NCBI RefSeq assembly: GCF_003855395.1
Contig: NZ_CP034015.1
Span: 1,436,001-1,500,000 of the forward strand
DNA length: 64,000 nt
Reading direction: 5' to 3'
DNA from: Shewanella livingstonensis
GTDB taxonomy: Bacteria > Pseudomonadota > Gammaproteobacteria > Enterobacterales > Shewanellaceae
Both the position numbers and the translations under genes were made by a program. How positions within the stretch are numbered: position 1 is the stretch's first letter; each line of letters starts with the position of its first letter. The notes beneath the pieces are model-generated. The model saw only the letters and a list, made by a program, of their open reading frames with translations, had not been told where the DNA came from and did not search any database. Positions 54,342-63,407 of the stretch are shown in pieces.

Positions 54342-54812
54342 ATGAAAGGTCATCCTAAAGTCATCAGCCAACTCAATCGAGTACTTACCTGCGAGCTTAC
54401 CGCCATTAATCAATATTTTTTACATGCCCGCATGTTTAAACATTGGGGATTGGACAAGCTTAATGAGAAAGAATACAAAAAATCGATTGAAGACATGAAG
54501 CATGCTGACAAATTGATCGAACGAGTATTGTTTCTTGAAGGTTTACCTAACTTACAACAGTTAGATAAATTGCGTATTGGTGAGCATGCCGAAGAAATGC
54601 TTAGCTGCGATATGGCTGCAATAACGGAACAAATTGCTGTTTTACGCGAAGCTATAAAGGTGTGCGAAACCGAACAAGATTATGTTAGCCGCGATTTATT
54701 TGAAGACTTACTTGAAGATGAAGAAGAGCATTTAGATTGGATTGAGTCGCAGCAAGAGCTTATCACTCAAACTGGTATTCAAAATTATCTTCAATCACAA
54801 ATTAACGACTAA
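54342..54812 (+). CDS. bfr1: Bacterioferritin, heme-binding subunit with altered ferroxidase site
   Basis: 156 residues, nearly colinear with E. coli Bfr. Met52 (heme ligand) is present, as are Glu18, His54, Glu127 and His130, but Asp replaces Glu at 51 and Ile replaces Glu at 94, so the di-iron ferroxidase centre is damaged. This is the pattern of the heme-binding subunit in two-component bacterioferritins, such as those described in Neisseria and Magnetospirillum. It stores iron as a 24-mer with the partner encoded 12 bp downstream. Confidence 0.93.
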   Translation: MKGHPKVISQLNRVLTCELTAINQYFLHARMFKHWGLDKLNEKEYKKSIEDMKHADKLIERVLFLEGLPNLQQLDKLRIGEHAEEMLSCDMAAITEQIAVLREAIKVCETEQDYVSRDLFEDLLEDEEEHLDWIESQQELITQTGIQNYLQSQIND

Positions 54813-54824
54813 TAGGACATTATT

Positions 54825-55292
54825 ATGAAAGGTCATCCAGAAGTCATCGATGCACTAAACAGTTTATTAACAGGTGAATTATCTGCTATGGATCAATATT
54901 TTGTCCATGCCCACATGTATGAAGATTGGGGGTTTAATGAGCTTTATACCCGTATTTTACATGAATCAGACGACGAAAAGTTACATGCTGCTAAATTAAT
55001 TCAACGCATTTTATTTTTAGAAGGCACTCCCGATGTTGCTAGCCGTGAAGCGCTCAATATTGGTAAAGACGTGCAACAAATGCTGCAAAATGACCTTGCA
55101 TACGAATATCATGTAGCAGATCATTTGCGTAAAGTTATCGCGCTATGTGAAGAGAAAGCTGATTACCAAAGCCGCGAAATTTTAGAAGTGTTATTAGATG
55201 ATACTGAATCTGACCACATGTACTGGTTAGAGAAGCAACTCGGTCTTATTGAACGTATTGGTTTACAAAACTATTTACAGACCAAAATGTAA
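54825..55292 (+). CDS. bfr2: Bacterioferritin, ferroxidase-competent subunit lacking the heme Met
   Basis: 155 residues. Glu18, Glu51, His54 and Glu94 are intact, and an ExxH at 128-131 corresponds to Glu127/His130 with one inserted residue. Position 52 is Lys in place of Met, so it cannot bind heme in the usual way. It complements bfr1: together they supply both heme and ferroxidase functions in a mixed 24-mer (inference from residues). AGGAC precedes the ATG; the gene ends at the hairpin 55320-55347. Confidence 0.93.
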   Translation: MKGHPEVIDALNSLLTGELSAMDQYFVHAHMYEDWGFNELYTRILHESDDEKLHAAKLIQRILFLEGTPDVASREALNIGKDVQQMLQNDLAYEYHVADHLRKVIALCEEKADYQSREILEVLLDDTESDHMYWLEKQLGLIERIGLQNYLQTKM

Positions 55293-55319
55293 TTTTTGCT
55301 AGAGACCAAAGTATTGTAC

Positions 55320-55347
55320 AAAAGCCCAACTATGTTTGGGCTTTTTT
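55320..55347 (+). terminator. Terminator after the bfr pair
   Basis: AAGCCCAA/TTGGGCTT stem with a 6-base loop and T6 tail, 28 bp after bfr2. Confidence 0.88.
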
Positions 55348-55615
55348 GTGTCATTTCAACACTCATGTTGAGGCTCTGGAAGACAGGTTAACCGCATTAG
55401 TGCTTGCTTTTTGGACTATTCGTTTAACCTGCAAACAAAAAATAGTCCAAACCATGAATATTTTATGGGCTATAACAACTCATTAAATAAACTATTTTTG
55501 TTTAAAAAACGTTCAACCCCCCCCCTGATCTGGAAGAGATACATTAAAAATGATAATAGTTTTTTTCTAATTAAATTGTCATATTTAGTTGTTAATAGGA
55601 CGTATTTTAAACTAT
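55348..55615. other. AT-rich stretch with a C9 tract; no confident gene
   Basis: Between the bfr terminator and the next open frame. It contains a run of nine Cs at 55517-55525 in otherwise AT-rich DNA. A frame from TTG 55411 or ATG 55465 to 55635 crosses this tract; with one C fewer it would stop at once, with one more it would stop after eight further codons. Coding is not convincing. Confidence 0.35.
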
Positions 55616-55975
55616 ATGGATATGGAAATGAATAGAAATGTACACCTTAATAACTTCAAAAGTAGTGAACTCATATTTGATAATGATGAAACTATAATTA
55701 TTTTAAAGTTCATATTTTCGAATCAACATTCGATTAGAGATGAGTTAGATATTACTGATGAAGTTCGTGAGTTTGCTCAAGGCTTGTTAGTTGAGGCTGT
55801 CGATGCATCTTATGCGATGGGATTTATCGACTCTTTATTTCGATCAACAATGAATCCCCTAGATGGTGCTAAAAAAGTCATAATAAAATTTGGGCGCAGC
55901 GCTGCAAAACATTGGTTTAGTCATGCAACAGCTAAAGACTTAATGCAAATAAAAATCTATGACAGAGTGAGATAG
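55616..55975 (+). CDS. Hypothetical protein of the AT-rich island
   Basis: 119 residues if translation starts at ATG 55616; ATGs at 55622 and 55628 are equally possible and the ribosome binding site is not clear. No signal peptide or membrane helix. Sequence such as 'ITDEVREFAQGLLVEAVDASYAMGFIDSLF' and 'KFGRSAAKHWFSHATAKDLMQIKIYD' looks folded and helical. I think I have seen similar small proteins near toxin-immunity loci in Vibrio, but no toxin is here, so this is only a suggestion. AT-richer than neighbouring core genes. Confidence 0.6.
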   Translation: MDMEMNRNVHLNNFKSSELIFDNDETIIILKFIFSNQHSIRDELDITDEVREFAQGLLVEAVDASYAMGFIDSLFRSTMNPLDGAKKVIIKFGRSAAKHWFSHATAKDLMQIKIYDRVR

Positions 55976-56096
55976 CAACTATCATATAGCTTCGGTCGTG
56001 TTTTAGTGTTGTATTTAAATGGAATAGCAAAAACAAACAGTCGACATTTTGGTGTTTTAGCTTTTAACCTAAATAACAAAGTTATATGGAGTTAAA

Positions 56097-56615
56097 ATGA
56101 AACTTAAGTTACTAATTGGATGCGCTTTTACTATTATTATTATGTATTCATTAGGTGCTATTTATTCTCTTGAAAATAGCCGTGTTGAAGATGTTGTATT
56201 ATGCAGTGTCGAAGATAATACGCATTACATACCAAATTCGTTCTGTGAATTTTATTTGTTTAATTTTAGATTAACGAAACAAGACTTAGGTGATCTTCAG
56301 TCTGTAGGTGGTATAGCATTTTTATTTGGTATTTCTAATCAGAAAAAAAGATATGTTTATTTAGATAAATTTATCGACAATGGTGCCTCCGTTAATACTA
56401 AAAGTAAGATTGATGGACTACCGCCTCTTCATGCCGCAATCTTACTCAATGATAAAAAATTAGTTGAATACTTACTGAGCAAAGGCAGTGACCCTCAACT
56501 GCTAGATAGTCAATTACGGTTAAATGCTTATGATTTTGTACTGCTTTTGAAAACAAAGAATGACTCAATAAATCGAATTGAAGTCATAAGAATGTTGTCT
56601 ACAATCAATTTATAA
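56097..56615 (+). CDS. Ankyrin-repeat protein with N-terminal membrane anchor
   Basis: 172 residues. A hydrophobic segment (about 4-24) is a signal peptide or anchor. About 90-155 holds at least one clear ankyrin repeat, 'DGLPPLHAAILLNDKKLVEYLLSKGSDPQLLD', preceded by a weaker one ('YVYLDKFIDNGASVNTKSK'). Two Cys near the start of the mature region (about 36 and 49) may pair. GGAG lies eight bases before the ATG. Ankyrin proteins of this size can act as immunity or adaptor proteins; no effector gene is linked. AT-rich like its neighbour, suggesting an acquired island. Confidence 0.82.
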   Translation: MKLKLLIGCAFTIIIMYSLGAIYSLENSRVEDVVLCSVEDNTHYIPNSFCEFYLFNFRLTKQDLGDLQSVGGIAFLFGISNQKKRYVYLDKFIDNGASVNTKSKIDGLPPLHAAILLNDKKLVEYLLSKGSDPQLLDSQLRLNAYDFVLLLKTKNDSINRIEVIRMLSTINL

Positions 56616-56813
56616 ATTGAATAATTTGCTAGATGATTTAGCTTTTTTCAGAATAATATTTTATTGCGTTTTAGGATGGCTTGAAGCTAGCTTTTGACAT
56701 TTAAAAATATTTTGAGTCACATTTATTCATTATAGTAATAATAAGCAATGATTGAATACTGTTTTTATATACAGTATTATTGTTTTAATTAACTTAATAA
56801 TGATGGTTAGAGA

Positions 56814-57893
56814 ATGCGTAAAATCATTCACATCGATATGGATTGCTATTATGCTGCTGTTGAAATGCGAGATTTTCCTGAATTACGAGGAAAAGCTATC
56901 GCTGTTGGCGGCAGAAGCGATCGTCGCGGTGTGATAAGCACCTGCAGTTATGAAGCTCGCAAATTTGGCGTGCGCAGTGCTATGTCCAGTTACCAAGCGT
57001 TGCAGTTATGTCCGCAGCTCATTTTAGTGCCTGGTCGTATGGAAGTGTACAAATCGGTATCCCTGCAAATTCGTGAGATCTTTCATCGATACACCGATCT
57101 GGTTGAGCCATTATCATTAGACGAAGCTTACCTAGATGTAAGCGATTGCCAAGCTCATCAAGGCAGCGCCACATTAATCGCTAAAGCTATCCGCAATGAT
57201 ATTTTTGAGGTCACTGGATTAACGGCTTCAGCCGGTATTGCACCGATTAAGTTTTTGGCCAAAATAGCCTCTGATTTAAATAAACCTAACGGTCAATATG
57301 TTATCACCCCAAATCAAATTAGCGATTTTGTTAAAGATTTACCGCTGAACAAAATTCCGGGTGTAGGCAAGGTTACCTCAAAAAAGTTAGCTGATATTGG
57401 CTTAACTACGTGTTATGACGTACAACAATATCCTAAAGTACAATTAATTGAGGCTTTCGGTAAATTTGGTCATGTATTGATTGAGCGATCGCAAGGTATC
57501 GATTTAAGGCAAATTAGCCCACATCGAGTGCGTAAGTCTGTTGGGGTTGAAACCACCTTAGCTAAAGATATTTTCACCCTAGAACAATGTCATCAAGTGT
57601 TACCACAGCTTATCCAAGAGCTCAGTGCTCGGGTGTATCGCAGCGCTAAAGACCGCCAGATCCACAAGCAAGTTGTTAAGCTTAAATTTAATGATTTTAA
57701 ACAAACCACCATCGAGCACCGTAGTGATGATATTTCGATTAACTTGTTTCATGAGTTGTTGCAACAAGCGTTGCAGCGTAGCCAAGGGCGAGGTATTCGT
57801 TTATTGGGGGTGAGCGTTGGCTTAGCAGATGTGACGCTAGCAACGACAGAGAATGGTGCCGATCAAATCACTCAGCTTGATTTACAGTTTTAA
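56814..57893 (+). CDS. dinB: DNA polymerase IV (Y family)
   Basis: 359 residues (E. coli 351). Y-family catalytic residues are present: '[14 protein letters not shown]' (Asp8 region) and '[12 protein letters not shown]' (Asp-Glu, about 102-104); '[17 protein letters not shown]' is the helix-hairpin-helix, and the little-finger domain follows. An error-prone translesion polymerase of the SOS response. I did not find a convincing LexA box in the upstream 200 bases, though AT-rich DNA may hide a weak one. Terminator at 57922-57946. Confidence 0.95.
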   Translation: MRKIIHIDMDCYYAAVEMRDFPELRGKAIAVGGRSDRRGVISTCSYEARKFGVRSAMSSYQALQLCPQLILVPGRMEVYKSVSLQIREIFHRYTDLVEPLSLDEAYLDVSDCQAHQGSATLIAKAIRNDIFEVTGLTASAGIAPIKFLAKIASDLNKPNGQYVITPNQISDFVKDLPLNKIPGVGKVTSKKLADIGLTTCYDVQQYPKVQLIEAFGKFGHVLIERSQGIDLRQISPHRVRKSVGVETTLAKDIFTLEQCHQVLPQLIQELSARVYRSAKDRQIHKQVVKLKFNDFKQTTIEHRSDDISINLFHELLQQALQRSQGRGIRLLGVSVGLADVTLATTENGADQITQLDLQF

Positions 57894-57921
57894 GCTTTTA
57901 GAGCGCGATGATAAAAAAGTT

Positions 57922-57946
57922 AAAAGCGACATTGCTGTCGCTTTTT
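57922..57946. terminator. Bidirectional terminator between dinB and pepD
   Basis: AAAAGCGACA/TGTCGCTTTT stem with TTGC loop, with T-run on the right and A-run on the left, serving both converging genes. Confidence 0.88.
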
Positions 57947-57973
57947 CTATTGGGTTACTCGCAACTCATTTCG

Positions 57974-59437
57974 TTACGCTTCTTTAGCCGGAATACGTTC
58001 TAGTACTGCAAGTAGTAATTCCCAGTACTGTCCAACAGTGGTGATGTTGACCATTTCATCTGGGCTGTGCGGATAACGAATGGTAGGTCCAATTGATACC
58101 ATGTCCATCAATGGATAAGGTTCTTTAAATAGACCACATTCAAGACCCGCATGAATAACCATAACGGTAGGATCTTTTTTATAAATATCGTTATAAGTGT
58201 CACGCACAATTGCCATTACTGGAGAGCTAGTATCTGGTTTCCAACCTGGATAAGCACCGCTTAAATCAATGCTAGCTCCCGATAAATTTGATAGTGCGGT
58301 TAGCATTCCGGTGACTTCCTCACGACCAGAATCGATTAACGAACGGATAAGACACAAGACTTCAACGCTTTCATCTTCGGTACTAATAACGCCGATATTA
58401 AGTGATGTTTCAGTCACACCTTCCACTTCATCACTCATGCGCATTACGCCGTTAGGACAAGCATGTAATAAGTCTATTAAGGTATTTTGTGCCTCTTCGC
58501 CCATCACTTTGGTTGGCGCATCAATAGTGACCAAGCTTAGTAGCATAGTTGGATCAGCAACCGCTAACTCTTCACGCACGAGAGCTTGGAATGATTCAAT
58601 AGCTTGTTTTAGTGCGTCTACATTTTCTGGCGGTAGCATAAATTGTACATTAGCTTCACGTGGAATAGCGTTACGCAATGATCCACCGCTAAAGTTGACT
58701 AACTCAAGGGCTAACTCATCACTGTATTTAAACAAAAAGCGTGCTAATAACTTATTAGCATTGCCGCGGCCCAAATGAATATTTACCCCAGAGTGACCGC
58801 CTTTTAAGCCTGACATGGTCAGAGAAAAGCTGGTATTGCTGTGTTCAGGAGCTTGCCAAGACATAGGAACGCTGATTTGTGCATCTACGCCGCCAGCACA
58901 ACCCATGTAAATTTCGCCTTCTTGCTCTGAGTCGGTGTTGATTAAGATGTCAGCATCAAGGTAGCCCGCTTCTAAACCAAAAGCCCCTGTCATGCCGGCT
59001 TCTTCATCGATTGTGAGCAGCACTTCGAGAGGTCCGTGTTTAATATCTTTACTGCCTAAAACGGCCAGTGCTGAAGACATTCCAATGCCGTTATCAGAAC
59101 CTAAGGTTGTTCCTCTAGCTTTAACCCAATCACCGTCTACATAGGCTTCTATTGGGTCTGTTTCAAAATTGTGCACTTTATCGGCATTTTTTTGTGGCAC
59201 CATATCGATGTGTGCTTGTAATACCACTATTTTACAGTTTTCCATTCCTGGCGTTGCAGGCTTACGGATGATTAAATTACCTACTTTGTCTTCAACAACA
59301 CTAAGGCCTTGTGCTTTAGCCCATTGTTGAATGTGCAGCGATAATGCTTGTTCATGTTTTGATGGATGCGGAATAGCACAAATTTGTTCAAACCATTGCC
59401 AAAGAGGCTGAGGATATAATTGAGTTAATGCAGTCAC
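57974..59437 (-). CDS. pepD: Aminoacyl-histidine dipeptidase (M20/peptidase D)
   Basis: 487 residues (E. coli PepD 485). M20 metal ligands and catalytic residues: 'VLQAHIDMVPQ' (His-x-Asp, about 79-81), 'GSDNGIG', 'LLTIDEEAGMTGAFGLEA' (catalytic Glu and metal Glu, about 148-149), 'INTDSEQEGEIYMGCAGG'. Hydrolyses Xaa-His dipeptides such as carnosine, and other dipeptides, in the cytoplasm. Monocistronic; convergent with dinB. Confidence 0.96.
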   Translation of the reverse strand: MTALTQLYPQPLWQWFEQICAIPHPSKHEQALSLHIQQWAKAQGLSVVEDKVGNLIIRKPATPGMENCKIVVLQAHIDMVPQKNADKVHNFETDPIEAYVDGDWVKARGTTLGSDNGIGMSSALAVLGSKDIKHGPLEVLLTIDEEAGMTGAFGLEAGYLDADILINTDSEQEGEIYMGCAGGVDAQISVPMSWQAPEHSNTSFSLTMSGLKGGHSGVNIHLGRGNANKLLARFLFKYSDELALELVNFSGGSLRNAIPREANVQFMLPPENVDALKQAIESFQALVREELAVADPTMLLSLVTIDAPTKVMGEEAQNTLIDLLHACPNGVMRMSDEVEGVTETSLNIGVISTEDESVEVLCLIRSLIDSGREEVTGMLTALSNLSGASIDLSGAYPGWKPDTSSPVMAIVRDTYNDIYKKDPTVMVIHAGLECGLFKEPYPLMDMVSIGPTIRYPHSPDEMVNITTVGQYWELLLAVLERIPAKEA

Positions 59438-59619
59438 GAAACGCCCTCTAAGATGAAATTAAGTCGAAATACGACATAAAGTATAACTAAAATTATTTTA
59501 ACATATTCTGCGCAGTTACTTGATATTGCGATACCAATTTGCCAAGGTTTAGCCCATAAATCTGTAAATAATTATGAACCCATCAATTTATGACAATACC
59601 CATTGATTAAGGATGTTAT

Positions 59620-61158
59620 ATGACTCAAGTAAACAAAGCGGCTAGTGTATTTCAAGTTCCCATTATAGATGTCATCAGTGATGAAGCTATTTTTGAAGGT
59701 GAAGGCTGGGATGCGGTTGTGGTAGTCGCCACAAGTTTGGCTGATATTAAACAAGATGAAGTCAGTTTACTTGCCGTCCATGCAAGCCAAATCGATATGC
59801 GCGTAGGTAAAAGTGCCACACTTCTTTTTGCGCCAGGGTTGGCAGGCGGTCGATTAATCATCTCTCCAGTGGTTGATACGGGCAATGAGTATAACGATGT
59901 CAGGATTTTTGCCACAGCGGCTCGAGAGGGTATTGCCATTGCTAAAGCCGCAGGTGCCACTAAACCTTTATTAGTTGTGCCAAGTGTAAGTGATAAACGT
60001 TTTGTTAATGCTGAACAAGTTGCCGCTCTGGCGTGTGGCCAAGAGCTTTGGCAACCATTAGAAGCGCGAGAAGCAAAGTCTTTGCAACCGAGTTTAACAG
60101 CGATTGGATTATTGAATACTTCCACTCATAGTTTATTACTTAATGCAGCAGAATCTGGACGAGTATTAGCGCGCGATCTTTGTGGCACAGAACCTGAGCG
60201 TATGTCGGCTATTGGTTTTGCACAATACTGTGTTGATGCTTTTGCTGGTAGCGATTTGGCTGTATCTGTGGTTGATGAAGCCGAGCAGCTAAAAACGCAA
60301 TATCCATTGCTCAGCGCAGTGGGTAGAAGCTCTTTTGATGTTGCGCGTCATCATCCACGAGTGGTAAAGCTTGAATATGTTGGTGAAGGACCCATTACAA
60401 AAACCTTATTCTTTGCTGGTAAAGGTGTGGTTTACGATACCGGTGGCGCTGATATTAAAGTTGCAGGCTCAATGGCGGGTATGAGCCGTGATAAAGGTGG
60501 TGCCGCAACTGTTGCTGGTTTAATGAAGGCATTATCAATCCTTAAACCTAAAGGCATTAAAGTAGTCGCAGAACTTGGGCTGGTGAGAAACAGTATCGGC
60601 AGTGATGCATTTGTTACTGACGAAATCATTACCAGCCATGCAGGCGTGCGAGTGCGTATTGGTAATACTGATGCAGAAGGTCGCTTAGTGTTGGTTGACT
60701 TATTATCACATTTGCGTTTACAGGCTCAAACAGCGGTGAATCCACAATTATTTTCGGTGGCGACGTTAACTGGTCATGTTGTACGAGCCTATGGTGGTTA
60801 TCCTGCATTAATTGAAAATAGCGCGGCTAAAAATCAAGGTATTGCTGCAACACTTGCTGAAGTGGGTCAGTTATGGGGGGAGCCATTCGAGGTTTCACGA
60901 TTACGTCCGGAAGACTTTGATAAAGTTGCCGATAAAAACGCCGCTGCAGATGTCGTGTCATCGAATAATGGCCCTTCTTCAATTACGGCTCGTGGGCATC
61001 AATATCCTGCAGCTTTCTTGATAAAAGCCTCTGGATTGACAGAAACAGAACTGGCATTTACCCATATCGATATTGCAGGCAGTGCTGTTGAGGGCGATCC
61101 TCTGTATGGAAAGCCAACCGCAAGCCCTTTGGTTGCTTTATTACAGTTTTCTAAATAG
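59620..61158 (+). CDS. M17 leucyl aminopeptidase-family protein (second paralogue)
   Basis: 512 residues. M17 catalytic domain: 'FAGKGVVYDTGGADIKVAGSMAGMSRDKGGAATVAGL' and '[16 protein letters not shown]', containing the metal ligands and the NTDAEGR signature. The N-terminal about 190 residues differ from PepA. Zn/Mn exopeptidase in the cytoplasm; this is a second family member beside pepA at 22118-23632 and is nearer to the PepB-like branch or a marine-specific subgroup (inference). Start supported by AAGGA nine bases before the ATG. Divergent from pepD. Confidence 0.88.
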   Translation: MTQVNKAASVFQVPIIDVISDEAIFEGEGWDAVVVVATSLADIKQDEVSLLAVHASQIDMRVGKSATLLFAPGLAGGRLIISPVVDTGNEYNDVRIFATAAREGIAIAKAAGATKPLLVVPSVSDKRFVNAEQVAALACGQELWQPLEAREAKSLQPSLTAIGLLNTSTHSLLLNAAESGRVLARDLCGTEPERMSAIGFAQYCVDAFAGSDLAVSVVDEAEQLKTQYPLLSAVGRSSFDVARHHPRVVKLEYVGEGPITKTLFFAGKGVVYDTGGADIKVAGSMAGMSRDKGGAATVAGLMKALSILKPKGIKVVAELGLVRNSIGSDAFVTDEIITSHAGVRVRIGNTDAEGRLVLVDLLSHLRLQAQTAVNPQLFSVATLTGHVVRAYGGYPALIENSAAKNQGIAATLAEVGQLWGEPFEVSRLRPEDFDKVADKNAAADVVSSNNGPSSITARGHQYPAAFLIKASGLTETELAFTHIDIAGSAVEGDPLYGKPTASPLVALLQFSK

Positions 61159-61340
61159 ACGATCTGCGGGTGTTAAGTTACTGTTTTGTATTGGTTTGAT
61201 TTTATTTTTACATATTGGCAACAATAGTTATACATAGTTTTAATACGGAATTATTGTAATTAAATCACTTTTAATGAAGTTTTTGTGAATTAAAGCAAAT
61301 AATACTTGTAATTAAATTACAGTTTTGTATAATTCATTTC

Positions 61341-61500
61341 GTCGACAAGCAATGTGTTTGTTGACTCTAGTTAATCCAGGATGGATATAACCTCCAAGGA
61401 TCTGAGTGACAAGTTGTCTCAATGGATTTGAGAAATGTACGTTCCAGGGAACCGAGCCAAGCTTTACTAGGTTTATACAACTTTACTTTAATCAGGAGCA
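61341..61500 (+). ncRNA. Candidate structured RNA leader of unknown class
   Basis: Successive potential hairpins and conserved-looking G-rich stretch ('CCAGGGAACCGAGCCAAGC', about 61445-61463) directly before the Shine-Dalgarno AGGAG of the small ORF. Base pairing is visible by eye, but covariation cannot be tested from one sequence. The RNA would be about 450 nt long when continued to the terminator. Confidence 0.35.
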
Positions 61501-61505
61501 CGACT

Positions 61506-61601
61506 ATGTCTTATACAGGTAACAGCAAATTTTATTGGCAGAACACTTGGTTTGCCGACGTAACAGTTTTACGTGGCGGTATATTTGCCATGAAACGTTA
61601 A
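61506..61601 (+). CDS. 31-residue possible leader peptide
   Basis: Starts ATG 61506 with a good AGGAG seven bases upstream; the peptide 'MSYTGNSKFYWQNTWFAD...' is aromatic-rich (two Phe, two Trp and two Tyr in the first 16 residues), ends '...GGIFAMKR' and stops with TAA. A strong terminator follows at 61758-61786. The arrangement recalls a translated leader of an attenuation or regulatory system, but it may be an unrelated small protein. No recognised family. Confidence 0.4.
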   Translation: MSYTGNSKFYWQNTWFADVTVLRGGIFAMKR

Positions 61602-61757
61602 GAATTGACCCTCTTTACGTAGTTTTAATATCCATCAACCTTTTGTTCGTCTCGTTTGACGGTTTTAGACTGGGCGGTAAATTATTTAATTTATCGCCAC
61701 ACCATGTTAAGTGGTGCTAGCTTTCCTTTCCCCATATGGGATGCTTGTAACATGTCT

Positions 61758-61786
61758 GCCTACTCTATTGAGTAGGCTTTTTTTTT
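61758..61786 (+). terminator. Strong terminator in the leader region
   Basis: GCCTACTC/GAGTAGGC perfect 8-bp stem, TATT loop, then nine Ts. It lies 156 bp after the small ORF and 256 bp before the permease start. Confidence 0.9.
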
Positions 61787-62041
61787 GTCTTAAATTCAGC
61801 TCGCTTTAGTTAGAACCATGCTAATTGTTTAGTGCGTTATATAAAAAACTGAAATCTTTCAACAAAAAGGCTATTAATAGCTATCAAGGTCGTAAGTACT
61901 TATAATTCCCCGCACAAGTACATCTGCCCTCAATAAAGATGCCGGCTTAGCATGGTAAGCATGCCTTATCCTCATCTGTAACGATTAAGATAATTAAAAC
62001 GATTAACTCAACGTTAACCTTTGCCCAAGGATCTCCGTTCC

Positions 62042-63331
62042 ATGTTAGAAAAATTATTTAAACTTAAACAAAACAACACAAATCTTAAGCAAGAAGCGAT
62101 AGCCGGTCTGACTACTTTCTTAACCATGGCCTACATCATTTTTGTTAACCCTATGATGCTTGCTGATGCCGGAATGGATCATGGCGCAGTATTTGTTGCT
62201 ACCTGTTTAGCGGCTGCAATAGGATGTTTGGTCATGGGCTTATTGGCTAATTACCCTATCGCATTAGCTCCAGGTATGGGGCTAAACGCCTTTTTTACCT
62301 ACACGGTAGTAGGGGAAATGGGCTATAGCTGGGAAACTGCACTTGGCGCGGTATTTATGTCTGGAGTGTGCTTCTTAATTTTGTCGTTAGTGAGGATCCG
62401 TGAGTGGATTGTTAACAGTATTCCTATGTCGTTGCGTTTCGGTATTGCTGCAGGTATTGGTTTGTTTTTAGCGTTAATCGGCTTAAAAAATGCCGGCATT
62501 GTAGTGGCTAGTCCTGCAACATTAGTCACCATGGGTGACATTACTTCGTTCCCGGCCCTAATGGCGGCGTTAGGTTTTTTCTTAATTATTGCCATGATTC
62601 ATCGTGGATTAAAGGCTGCGGTTATTTTCAGCATTTTAATCGTAACTGTTTTAGGTCTATTATTTGGCGATGTGCAATATAATGGTTTAGTGGCATTGCC
62701 TCCTTCAATTGCACCCACATTCATGAAAATGGATATATCAAGCGTGCTTGAAGTGAGCATGTTATCAGTGATTTTTGCTTTCTTATTTGTCGATTTATTT
62801 GATACCTCCGGCACTTTGGTTGCCGTTGCTCAGCGTGGTGGGCTACTGGATGACAAAGGTCGCTTGCCACGAGTAAAACGTGCGCTAACTGCTGATAGTG
62901 TCGCCACCATTACGGGTGCCGCATTGGGTACATCAACGACTACCAGTTATATTGAAAGTATTGCAGGGGTAAGCGCTGGCGGTCGAACCGGTTTAACCGC
63001 TGTGGTGGTTGGGCTACTGTTTTTAGCCTCGTTGTTTTTTTCACCATTAGCCGCTATGGTGCCAGCTTATGCGACAACCGGAACCTTGTTCTATGTAGCC
63101 ATTTTAATGATGTCCGGTTTGGTGAATGTTGATTGGGAAGATATCACCGAAGCCGCTCCGGTGGTTGTGACGTGTTTATTAATGCCGTTAACCTTTTCTA
63201 TTGCCAATGCTATTGGTCTTGGGTTTATTTCTTATGCGGCAATCAAATTGATGACAGGGCGTTTTAAAGATTTAAATTCTGGTATTTTAGTTGTCGCGGC
63301 ATTGTTTATTGCCAAATTTATTTACAGTTAA
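62042..63331 (+). CDS. AzgA/NCS2-type purine (hypoxanthine/guanine) permease
   Basis: 429 residues from ATG 62042 (an in-frame TTG at 62021 is possible). About 12-14 helices of the NCS2 nucleobase:cation symporter fold. 'QEAIAGLTTFLTMAYIIFVNPMML' at the N-terminus and 'ALAPGMGLNAFFTYTVV' are the AzgA (PbuG/PurP-like) signatures; 'VDLFDTSGTLVAVAQRGGLLD' and 'GTSTTTSYIESIAGVSAGGRTGLTAVVVG' follow. Members import hypoxanthine, guanine or adenine with protons. The gene is preceded by an unusually long non-coding leader. Confidence 0.9.
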   Translation: MLEKLFKLKQNNTNLKQEAIAGLTTFLTMAYIIFVNPMMLADAGMDHGAVFVATCLAAAIGCLVMGLLANYPIALAPGMGLNAFFTYTVVGEMGYSWETALGAVFMSGVCFLILSLVRIREWIVNSIPMSLRFGIAAGIGLFLALIGLKNAGIVVASPATLVTMGDITSFPALMAALGFFLIIAMIHRGLKAAVIFSILIVTVLGLLFGDVQYNGLVALPPSIAPTFMKMDISSVLEVSMLSVIFAFLFVDLFDTSGTLVAVAQRGGLLDDKGRLPRVKRALTADSVATITGAALGTSTTTSYIESIAGVSAGGRTGLTAVVVGLLFLASLFFSPLAAMVPAYATTGTLFYVAILMMSGLVNVDWEDITEAAPVVVTCLLMPLTFSIANAIGLGFISYAAIKLMTGRFKDLNSGILVVAALFIAKFIYS

Positions 63332-63382
63332 TTCGTTGCCCATGAGCATGGGTAAAAGGTAATAATTGGTTTCGACTAATAT

Positions 63383-63407
63383 AAAAAGGGCTGTTAGCCC
63401 TTTTTTT
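63383..63407 (+). terminator. Terminator after the purine permease
   Basis: AAAAAGGGCT/AGCCCTTTTT stem with GTT loop and T-run, about 50 bp after the stop. Confidence 0.88.

Larger units (their letters stand above)
61159..62041 (+). other. 883-bp intergenic region with structured leader, small ORF and terminator
   Basis: Upstream of the purine permease. Contains a 10-bp hairpin (GTCGACAAGC pairs with GTTTGTTGAC including G-U pairs, about 61341-61365), a CTGAGTGACA...TGTCTCA hairpin (about 61400-61420), the 31-codon ORF 61506-61601 and the terminator 61758-61786. The remainder to 62041 is AT-rich with no gene. I could not match it to the riboswitch classes I know (purine, PRPP, TPP, FMN, lysine, SAM, GEMM, yybP-ykoY, guanidine). 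Confidence 0.55.

Noticed and set aside
54342..54812. bfr1 as a degenerate pseudogene because of altered ferroxidase residues
   Set aside because: The frame is intact and the changes match the known heme-subunit type of two-component bacterioferritins.
55411..55635. Small frame crossing the C9 tract
   Set aside because: Starts at TTG, composition is unlike a protein, and it overlaps the next frame; I kept only the C tract as an observation.
61860..61960. Purine riboswitch upstream of the permease
   Set aside because: The required junction sequences (the TATA-type core and conserved C/T pairing partners) are not present; only loose similarity.
62000..62041. TTG 62021 as the permease start
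   Set aside because: The ATG at 62042 gives the typical family N-terminus; the extra seven residues lack support.
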